NCBI RefSeq assembly: GCF_003710985.1
Contig: NZ_RHHT01000027.1
Coordinates: 150,298 to 214,297 of the forward strand
Direction: 5' to 3'
DNA length: 64,000 nt
From: Brevibacillus panacihumi
Lineage (GTDB): Bacteria > Bacillota > Bacilli > Brevibacillales > Brevibacillaceae
The stretch's first letter is position 1. Each line of letters starts with the position of its first letter. Of the stretch, positions 58,386-64,000 are shown one piece after another. The notes under the pieces were generated by a model. It worked only from the letters and a program-made list of their open reading frames with translations. It was not told where the DNA came from and did not search any database. The position numbers and the translations under genes were made by a program.

Positions 58386-59396
58386 TTACGATTTGAAATT
58401 GTCCATGCTGGAGGAGTGGCCTGGCTGCAATTTTGCGTTGGGATTGATGTAGGCGATGGCGTTGTTTACGGCTGTAGGAGCCTCGCCAAACCCGACGGCG
58501 ATCAGCTTTACTTTTCCTGGATAGGTGGCAATATCTCCAGCTGCATAGATGCCGGGGATATTCGTCTCCATGCGGGAGTTGACGACGATCGAGCCTTTCT
58601 CCAGCTCCAGGCCCCAATTTTTGATCGGGCCAAGGGAAGAGATGAAGCCGAAGTTGACGATCACCGCGTCGACATCCAGTGCAATTTCCTCTTTTGTGGT
58701 GCAGTGGGCAAGCGTGATGCGCTCAATTTTGCCGTCGCCTTCCAAGCCTGCTATTTCGTATGGAGTCGTTACTTTTACTTTGGAGGCCATCAGCATCTCT
58801 ACGCTGTGTTCGTGGGCACGGAACTTGTCGCGGCGGTGAATGAGCGTGACTTCCTTGGCGATCGGCTCAAGCATCAAAGACCAGTCCAGAGCAGAATCGC
58901 CGCCGCCGATGACGGCTACACGTTGCCCTTTGAAGGAGTTCAGATCGGTGACGAAGTAGTGCAGATTGGATTTCTCGTAGTTGACGGCATCGGGATGTTC
59001 CAGTCTGCGCGGTTCAAATGCGCCTACTCCCGCGGTAATAATCACTGCTTTGGAGTAATGGATGCCCTTATCAGTCGTGATCTCAAACACATCCTGATCA
59101 TTCTTCACGACGTTTTCCACTTTCTCTTCCAGGCAGATGCTTTGCTGGAATTGGGAAATCTGTTCTTTCAGATTATTGATCAGATCTTGAGCCAAAACTT
59201 TGGGGAATCCGGCAACATCGTATATGTACTTCTCCGGATAAAGAGCAGAAAGCTGACCGCCAAGCTGCGGCATGCTTTCGATTATTTTTACACTTGCTTG
59301 TCGCATTCCGCCGTAAAATGCTGTAAACAAGCCGGCAGGACCGCCGCCAATAATCGTGATGTCATATACTTGCTCGTCCTTTTGCAGAAGATTCAA
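58386..59396 (-). CDS. yumC: Ferredoxin-NADP+ reductase type 2 (YumC)
   Basis: This thioredoxin-reductase-like FAD protein passes electrons between NADPH and ferredoxin or flavodoxin. The 336 residues have the FAD motif [13 protein letters not shown] near the start, the NADP motif [13 protein letters not shown] near 155 and the late GIYAAGDI. It lacks the CxxC pair of thioredoxin reductase, as expected for this class. The TTG start at 59396 is 6 bases after GGAGGTG. It is divergent from ndh across a 338-base region. Confidence 0.93.
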   Translation of the reverse strand: MNLLQKDEQVYDITIIGGGPAGLFTAFYGGMRQASVKIIESMPQLGGQLSALYPEKYIYDVAGFPKVLAQDLINNLKEQISQFQQSICLEEKVENVVKNDQDVFEITTDKGIHYSKAVIITAGVGAFEPRRLEHPDAVNYEKSNLHYFVTDLNSFKGQRVAVIGGGDSALDWSLMLEPIAKEVTLIHRRDKFRAHEHSVEMLMASKVKVTTPYEIAGLEGDGKIERITLAHCTTKEEIALDVDAVIVNFGFISSLGPIKNWGLELEKGSIVVNSRMETNIPGIYAAGDIATYPGKVKLIAVGFGEAPTAVNNAIAYINPNAKLQPGHSSSMDNFKS

Positions 59397-59589
59397 TCTC
59401 AGCACCTCCGAAATATTCTGAACAAACTCCTTCCTCATTATACCTATACTTCCAATTTAAAAAAAGCAGGGAAAAAACAGCTTTTTGCCCCTTTTTTTTC
59501 GAGCTTGTGCTGAAACATTGCGAATAGAGAAAAAAGGCTTGCAAAAAGAATGCTCTGTGGATATGATGGGGGTGACTGTTAAAAAATTG

Positions 59590-59634
59590 TCACATTTTGT
59601 ATTACGTGAGTTTGTGCTTTTTTTCACAGATAAT
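59590..59634 (+). promoter_or_regulatory. Candidate Rex operator and inverted repeats upstream of ndh
   Basis: TTGTG and CACAG (59612-59616, 59625-59629) are separated by 8 bases, as in Rex operators (TGTG, 8 bases, CACA). Upstream, TCAC (59590) and GTGA (59606) form a second inverted repeat. Rex represses ndh in B. subtilis when NADH is high. GATAAT at 59629 may be the -10. The rest of this 338-base gap holds the divergent yumC promoter (TATAAT on the minus strand) and nothing else recognised. Confidence 0.5.
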
Positions 59635-59734
59635 ACCGCATCATGACCCGCACTGATTTTCTTTTATAACGTTCTACGTGAAATTTCGCACAAACTTCGC
59701 CCAAATATCACTGTTGATGAATGGAAGGGATACC

Positions 59735-60925
59735 ATGAGCACACCCAAAATCCTCATCCTTGGTGCAGGGTACGGAGGATTGCTGACCACTCTGCAGCTG
59801 CAAAAGAAACTGAATTACAATGAAGCGGAAATCACGTTGGTCAACAAGCACAATTACCATTACATCACGACTTGGCTGCACGAACCGGCTGCCGGAACTT
59901 CTACGGCAGACCATGCTCGCGTCAATCTGGAAGGCATCCTCAATCAAGACAAGGTCAATTTCGTCAAAGGGACAGTCCAATCCATCCAGTCCGAGGAACA
60001 AACTGTCACACTCGAGGATGGAACCGTTCTCTCCTATGATTACCTGGTGATCGGACTTGGCAGCGAGCCGGAAACATTCGGCATTGAGGGCTTGAAAGAG
60101 CATGCTTTCAGCATTCGCAGCATCAATGCCGTGCGCCACATTCGCGAGCATATCGAGTACATGTTCGCGAAGTTTAAAGGCGAGCGGGATCGTACGGATT
60201 ACCTCACGTTTGTCGTTGGCGGAGCCGGATTTACCGGGATCGAGTTCTGCGGCGAGCTGGGGGATCGGATTCCGGAATTGTGCGAGGAGTTCGACGTAGA
60301 TCCTTCGCTGGTGAAAGTGTATTGCATCGAGGCTGCTCCGACGGCACTTCCTGGCTTCGATCCTGAGCTGATCAAGTATGCGATGGAAGTACTGGAGCGC
60401 AAAGGAATCGAATTCAAGATCGGCACTCCGATCCAAAAATGCACTCCGGACGGCGTACTGCTCGCGACGGGTGAAGAAATCAAATCCAAGACCGTGATCT
60501 GGGCTGCGGGGGTTCGCGGCAACAGCATCGTGGAAAAAGCAGGCTTCGAGGTCATGCGCGGACGGGTCAAGGTAGACGAATTCCTGCGTGCTCCCGGACA
60601 TGAGAATGTCTTCGTCGTCGGCGATTGCGCCCTGATTTTCAATGAAGAAGGCCGTCCGTATCCGCCTACCGCACAAATCGCGGTGCAAGAAGGCGAGACG
60701 CTCGGCGACAATCTGGTGGCGATGCTGCGCGGAGAGCTTCCGCAAAAATTCGTTCCTCACCTGCAAGGCACGCTGGCTTCCTTGGGCAAAGGGGAAGGCA
60801 TCGGTCAAGTAGGCTCGAAAAAGCTGTTTGGCAGCACAGCAGCCATGATGAAAAAAGCAAGCGATCTGCGCTATTTGTGGAAGATCGGCGGAGTCGGGCT
60901 TGCATTGAAGAAAGTAAAGCTGTAA
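59735..60925 (+). CDS. ndh: Type II NADH dehydrogenase
   Basis: This 396-residue membrane-associated flavoprotein passes electrons from NADH to menaquinone without proton pumping. It has the FAD motif ILILGAGYGGLLT at the start, the NADH motif FVVGGAGFTGIEFCGEL near 165, and VFVVGDCALI near 290. The sequence resembles YumB/Ndh of B. subtilis. The ATG at 59735 follows GGAAGGG. A possible Rex operator lies upstream. It is longer than YutJ, which is its paralogue at 48872. Confidence 0.92.
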   Translation: MSTPKILILGAGYGGLLTTLQLQKKLNYNEAEITLVNKHNYHYITTWLHEPAAGTSTADHARVNLEGILNQDKVNFVKGTVQSIQSEEQTVTLEDGTVLSYDYLVIGLGSEPETFGIEGLKEHAFSIRSINAVRHIREHIEYMFAKFKGERDRTDYLTFVVGGAGFTGIEFCGELGDRIPELCEEFDVDPSLVKVYCIEAAPTALPGFDPELIKYAMEVLERKGIEFKIGTPIQKCTPDGVLLATGEEIKSKTVIWAAGVRGNSIVEKAGFEVMRGRVKVDEFLRAPGHENVFVVGDCALIFNEEGRPYPPTAQIAVQEGETLGDNLVAMLRGELPQKFVPHLQGTLASLGKGEGIGQVGSKKLFGSTAAMMKKASDLRYLWKIGGVGLALKKVKL

Positions 60926-60953
60926 GCTAGACGACGAAAAAGGACATCGAATG

Positions 60954-60983
60954 CCCCCGGCTACGCAAGCGCCGGGGGTTTTG
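60954..60983 (+). terminator. Terminator after ndh
   Basis: CCCCCGGC and GCCGGGGG form an 8-bp GC stem, followed by TTTTG. Confidence 0.85.
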
Positions 60984-61005
60984 CAGTCAGAAGGAGTGCT
61001 GGTGG

Positions 61006-61482
61006 ATGCGGGATGGCAAGGTGTGGCTGGGCGCATGCGGCATCGTGATTCGCGGCGACGAGGCATTGGTCGTGAAAAAGGCGTACAGCGGCTTGAAGGG
61101 ACAGTGGTCGTTTCCTGCCGGGTTTGTGCAGGAGGGCGAGACAGTCGATGAAGCGGCCGTAAGGGAAGTGATGGAGGAGACAGGGGTTAGAGCTGAGATC
61201 CGTCAGGTGGCAGCGATCCGCTCCGGGGTGATCCGGGGAACCGTCAGCGACAATATGGTGGTTTTCTGGATGGATTACATCGAAGGAGAGCCGCGTCCGC
61301 AGGAAGGCGAGATTGAGGATGCACGGTTCATGCCGATTGAGCAGCTGATCACGGACCCTTTGTCCTCGACGTACCTGAAGATCATTCTTCCTGAATACCG
61401 AAAGCGCGAGCAGGGAATGAGCGGCAGCAACTATCCCATCGACCCGGTCTTTTCGTACACGTCCTATAAGATTTTTAAGTAA
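61006..61482 (+). CDS. NUDIX hydrolase
   Basis: This 158-residue protein has a complete NUDIX box (Gx5Ex7REVMEETGV, Gly39 to Val61) that binds Mg2+ for pyrophosphate cleavage of a nucleoside diphosphate derivative. The substrate is unknown. AAGGAG precedes the ATG. It follows ndh after a terminator and is itself followed by a perfect 13-bp terminator stem. It is not the missing part of the truncated NUDIX gene at 48654. Confidence 0.92.
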   Translation: MRDGKVWLGACGIVIRGDEALVVKKAYSGLKGQWSFPAGFVQEGETVDEAAVREVMEETGVRAEIRQVAAIRSGVIRGTVSDNMVVFWMDYIEGEPRPQEGEIEDARFMPIEQLITDPLSSTYLKIILPEYRKREQGMSGSNYPIDPVFSYTSYKIFK

Positions 61483-61495
61483 TTCAAAGCATGAA

Positions 61496-61546
61496 GCAAA
61501 AAATCGGCAATGTTATCGCTTACACCGCCGATTTTTTGCCTTTTTT
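61496..61546 (+). terminator. Terminator after the NUDIX gene
   Basis: GCAAAAAATCGGC and GCCGATTTTTTGC form a perfect 13-bp stem with an 18-base loop, followed by CCTTTTTT. Confidence 0.85.
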
Positions 61547-61662
61547 CCGAGATCATTGGATTGTGTTGCGCAGCAAAAGCATGATATTATAAAACTCATC
61601 TAAATTATCTGAAAATACATGCAATTGTTTCCAGTGCATGGCAAGGGAAAGGGGAGAGCATC

Positions 61663-61803
61663 ATGAGAGAAACACAAGAAAAATGCCCATACTGCAAAGG
61701 AGAAGGTTATTTCCATCTCTTGCTGGGAGGAACGGAGAGTTGCCCCGGCTGTGAGGGGACAGGAGCACATGCGCAAGAGGCCGTCCTCGCAAGCAGAAAA
61801 TAG
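61663..61803 (+). CDS. yuiA: YuiA-like zinc-finger microprotein (46 aa)
   Basis: This frame encodes a 46-residue protein with CPYCKGEGYFHLLLGG and CPGCEGTG, the DnaJ-type CxxCxGxG repeats that bind one zinc. It resembles YuiA of B. subtilis in length and sequence. The function is unknown. GGGAAAGGGGAG precedes the ATG. In B. subtilis yuiA and yuiB lie together near yumB, and yuiB is also found here. Confidence 0.85.
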   Translation: MRETQEKCPYCKGEGYFHLLLGGTESCPGCEGTGAHAQEAVLASRK

Positions 61804-61807
61804 AGAA

Positions 61808-62389
61808 TCATGACAAGATCAATCTAAAAATCCTCCCCGCAAAAATTGGGGGAGGATTTGCTGTTAAAATCCGATGTAAAATTTGGCTGCCAGCAGTCCG
61901 ACGATTGCCAGCCCGAAAAACACGAGGAAACTCTTCAAATCTTTTACCGTTCGCTCGATCAGTTTGCTCACAGGTTCGTTGTTTTTCATCGCGCCTATTG
62001 CCCCTCTCTAGAATGTTTTTTATTCTGTCGGGGGCATCAGCCACGAATCTGGTGGACCCATACTTCAATGGCACGAGCAAAAGAAGGATCAATAGAACCT
62101 GGATGATGCAAAGAAACATATCGGGCAGGGCCGAAGAGGCATCGGGAATATTCCGGTAGATGTCCGGCAGGCTGGTGAACTGCAGCTTGTGGTCCAAAAA
62201 CTTGATCAGGACATGAGGGCGAACGCTGACGAAGTGGTAAACACCGGTAAAGGTCGACCAATAGGCAGTCTCCTGCTGTGGTGTAATCGGCTCGTTTACC
62301 GAGGCAGGTACAACCGCAAATAGACAGAGACAAGCCACCAAAACGGTTATGATATATGTTTGAGCGGATCGAAAATTGAGCAGTGCCAT
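61808..62389 (-). CDS. Hypothetical membrane protein with doubtful C-terminus
   Basis: This 193-residue frame has a signal-type helix at residues 8-28, an extracytoplasmic part and a second helix near 92-107 (FLCIIQVLLILLLLVPL). The part up to about residue 125 looks protein-like; the rest is basic and Pro/Arg-rich and overlaps a better small gene in another frame. One extra base in the A6 run at 62016-62021 would end the protein at a TAG just before that small gene. AAAGGA precedes the ATG. Confidence 0.5.
   Translation of the reverse strand: MALLNFRSAQTYIITVLVACLCLFAVVPASVNEPITPQQETAYWSTFTGVYHFVSVRPHVLIKFLDHKLQFTSLPDIYRNIPDASSALPDMFLCIIQVLLILLLLVPLKYGSTRFVADAPDRIKNILERGNRRDEKQRTCEQTDRANGKRFEEFPRVFRAGNRRTAGSQILHRILTANPPPIFAGRIFRLILS
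61824..61859 (-). terminator. Terminator of the minus-strand membrane protein genes
   Basis: AAATCCTCCCC and GGGGAGGATTT form an 11-bp stem, and on the minus strand TTTTT follows. Confidence 0.8.
61864..61989 (-). CDS. Small single-pass membrane protein (41 aa)
   Basis: A 41-residue frame encodes an amphipathic start (KNNEPVSKLIERTVKDLKSF) and one helix (LVFFGLAIVGLLAAKFYIGF). AGAGGGG precedes the ATG at a longish spacing. It ends 5 bases before the terminator, as a last gene of an operon should. The composition is much more protein-like than the overlapping frame. Confidence 0.6.
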   Translation of the reverse strand: MKNNEPVSKLIERTVKDLKSFLVFFGLAIVGLLAAKFYIGF

Positions 62390-62614
62390 TTGATTTCCTT
62401 TCCGAGCATCTTAAAAAAATTTCTCTTCTTCAATCCTACCCCAACTGTGACAGATTGTCATCAGATGTGCGCCGAAACAAGCAAGTGATCCATTGGATCG
62501 GCTTCTTGTATTGACCTGTTTTGCTGATTTCGATACACTTGGATACGAAAACAAGCCAGCTTTTTCCGTCAGGATATCGTTTTCGGAAAAGACAGGCAGG
62601 AGGTCTAACGATCC

Positions 62615-62875
62615 ATGAGCATACTGCAATTTGTCGTATCCATCGTCCTATTCTCCGTTCTTGGCTTTGGGATCGGATTTATTTTTAACATGATCTTGCG
62701 TACGACCTGGCTCCCGATCATCATCGCGATCGGCGTGGTAATCGGAACACTCATCTACCAACAGATCGTCCCAGGAATTTGGGATGCGGTTATTCTCGGC
62801 TGCGGCATGGTCGGCACTGTCGCAAGCGGTTGGACGATTCAAACTTTGCGTAAAAAAGGATATCGGATGTTTTAA
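62615..62875 (+). CDS. yuiB: YuiB-like membrane protein
   Basis: This 86-residue protein has three hydrophobic helices (about 4-28, 30-48, 53-72) and a basic end. It resembles YuiB of B. subtilis in sequence (GFGIGFIFNMILRTTWLPIIIAIG) and place. The function is unknown. AGGAGGT precedes the ATG by 10 bases. A short terminator follows. Confidence 0.8.
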   Translation: MSILQFVVSIVLFSVLGFGIGFIFNMILRTTWLPIIIAIGVVIGTLIYQQIVPGIWDAVILGCGMVGTVASGWTIQTLRKKGYRMF

Positions 62876-62883
62876 CAAGACGG

Positions 62884-62909
62884 CAGGCCAAGAACAGGCC
62901 TGTTTTTTT
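62884..62909 (+). terminator. Terminator after yuiB
   Basis: CAGGCC and GGCCTG form a 6-bp stem with a 7-base loop, followed by T7. Confidence 0.8.
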
Positions 62910-62928
62910 GTTCTTTCAGGTAGCCCAC

Positions 62929-63393
62929 CTAATAAGATGGTACAAACTTCAAGAAAATTGTTTCTGTATGCATCCCCGAATCGTCATTCCAAGTGATTTC
63001 AAAAACAAGGTCCCGATAAAAAATACGGTTTATCTCTTCGGTACTCATCCCCGCACGAAATGATATGGAACCATTCCCCGCACTTGATGTAAATATTTGA
63101 AGTGGCTTTCCTTCCTTGAAATCTGGTGATTCCCATGTGCCCTTAGGTCGGCCTATAACCAAGTCTGTCTGAACTGTAAATTGGGTGATATTCGAAGAAG
63201 TTTTTGGCTTCAGCTTACCCACGAAGAGCACCATACTCTTATCTCTGTTAGGTGTCAAAATACACTGCCCTTCCCAATGGTCGCTGGATCCTTGAAAGTG
63301 ATAGGACCATGTTTGGGAATGATTGAAAAGAAGAAAAACACCGATGAAAATAATGAGCAATGCACCGAATGACAAAATTCTTTTGACTTTCAT
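62929..63393 (-). CDS. Hypothetical membrane-anchored protein
   Basis: I do not recognise this 154-residue protein. It has one N-terminal hydrophobic helix (about 7-24) and a beta-rich outer part with a single cysteine in GQCILTPNRDKS. The gene is clearly more AT-rich than its neighbours, which suggests transfer. TAAGGGGTG precedes the ATG. It is divergent from the next gene. Confidence 0.7.
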   Translation of the reverse strand: MKVKRILSFGALLIIFIGVFLLFNHSQTWSYHFQGSSDHWEGQCILTPNRDKSMVLFVGKLKPKTSSNITQFTVQTDLVIGRPKGTWESPDFKEGKPLQIFTSSAGNGSISFRAGMSTEEINRIFYRDLVFEITWNDDSGMHTETIFLKFVPSY

Positions 63394-63564
63394 CCCTACA
63401 CCCCTTAGTTAATTTTTTTCGGACAGCGACTGGGGGCTCTTTTAGTGGTTGGTTTTTCCATCTTCTTGACAACAAATAGATGTAACGATTAGATCGAATA
63501 TTTTGGTAATATTATGTAAATATACCATGTTTGTGTTACATATCGCACTAAGTGGGGGACTTCA

Positions 63565-63903
63565 ATGAAAAATTTGATTAAATCGTACCAACATCCGATC
63601 TCGCTGTTATTTGGTTTGGTTGCCTCTGTAGGGACAATGTACCTCTGGGCTCTTTTATTCCTTGACTCTTCGATCTCCGTTTTAACCTCGATCCTTTTGT
63701 TACTTCCCGCTTTAATTGGACTCATTGCTTCATTTGTTCGACCACCACTTATCATCATCTCGTTTGTCATTTCATTTCCGTTTAGCGTCTACTTATTTTT
63801 AAACGGAAACATGTACAAATTGTTTATGATTCCCTCTCTTTTTTTCCTGATTTCTGCAATTCTGAAGTGTAAGTCATCACAAGGTTTACCTTGGAGCGCG
63901 TAG
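63565..63903 (+). CDS. Hypothetical membrane protein
   Basis: This 112-residue protein is almost wholly hydrophobic, with four likely membrane helices. No family is recognised. Like the preceding gene it is AT-rich. A GGGGGA site precedes the ATG. Its stop lies 8 bases before the second copy of the palindromic repeat. Confidence 0.65.
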   Translation: MKNLIKSYQHPISLLFGLVASVGTMYLWALLFLDSSISVLTSILLLLPALIGLIASFVRPPLIIISFVISFPFSVYLFLNGNMYKLFMIPSLFFLISAILKCKSSQGLPWSA

Positions 63904-63911
63904 GAGACCTG

Positions 63912-64000
63912 AGCTGGTCGAGGAAAAAGGAGAAAAAAGCGAAGGCATTTGGGATCTTGACCAAGCCGGGAACGGAAAAGCGGAACACGCTCTTAGCGGC
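63912..64000. repeat. Palindromic repeat element, copy 2 (cut by window edge)
   Basis: The left 89 bases repeat the left half of the element at 15439 in the same orientation: AGCTGGTCGAGGAAAAAGG, GCATTTGGGATCTT, and AGCGGAACACG line up with small differences, and AGCGGC marks the start of the inner stem. The right half lies outside the window. A second copy with many substitutions shows that this is a dispersed repeat. Confidence 0.8.

Overview
The window looks like chromosomal DNA of an endospore-forming Gram-positive bacterium of the Paenibacillaceae type, most likely Brevibacillus. The genes are of moderate GC with strong AGGAGG-type ribosome binding sites. Sporulation and germination genes are frequent: a gerA-type operon, yunB, lytH, yutC, yutH and a Spo0E-like phosphatase. 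HemAT, flotillin and mccAB are also present. The genus is inferred from gene content only. No rRNA, tRNA, CRISPR array, transposase or prophage was recognised.

Layout. 1-3.0 kb: a germinant receptor operon (A, B and a cut-off C subunit) on the minus strand, divergent from an NfeD-flotillin operon (3.1-5.2 kb) with a SigW-like promoter. 5.3-8.0 kb: a polysaccharide deacetylase, an aspartokinase and a lone JAMM protease. 8.1-11.6 kb: yunF-yunE-yunD-yunC. 11.7-15.3 kb: HD-GYP protein, CorA and HemAT. 15.4-15.7 kb: a 218-bp nested palindromic element whose left arm recurs at the right edge of the window. 15.7-17.8 kb: yhbD and two bactofilins. 17.8-19.2 kb: an MFS transporter behind an 11-codon leader peptide and alternative hairpins, one covering its Shine-Dalgarno. 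19.2-24.4 kb: yunB, a lipoprotein, kynA with a 19-bp palindrome over its promoter, an aldehyde dehydrogenase and lytH. 24.5-27.9 kb: an SbcD/SbcC-like (YhaO/YhaN) pair. 27.9-42.6 kb: lipA-yutC-yutD-yutE-yutF-yutG-yutH-yutI-yuzD, interleaved with glpX, a SufR-like regulator, mntH, a hydroxyacid dehydrogenase, an alpha/beta hydrolase and mccAB. 42.8-48.8 kb: an accessory-looking stretch with a membrane-anchored XRE regulator, secreted proteins, an AraC regulator, a threonine-aldolase-like enzyme and a truncated NUDIX gene. 48.8-52.6 kb: yutJ, yuzB, mqnE, a Spo0E-like gene and yutM. 52.6-58.3 kb: mostly poorly characterised genes, including several microproteins and a CuA-like cupredoxin. 58.3-62.9 kb: yumC, ndh, a NUDIX hydrolase, yuiA and yuiB. 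62.9-64.0 kb: two AT-rich hypothetical genes and the second repeat copy.

The backbone follows the order of the Bacillus subtilis yun-lytH-lipA-yut-yum-yui neighbourhood, as recalled, with lineage-specific insertions. Themes that recur are Fe-S and redox metabolism (LipA, NifU-like YutI, A-type carrier YutM, SufR-like regulator, MqnE, YumC, Ndh and YutJ), envelope functions (flotillin, bactofilins) and spore biology. The most interesting unexplained signals are the MFS translational attenuator, the dispersed palindromic repeat, a microprotein whose ribosome binding site lies inside a terminator stem, the inverted repeats upstream of ndh, and a HepT-family protein without its catalytic histidine.
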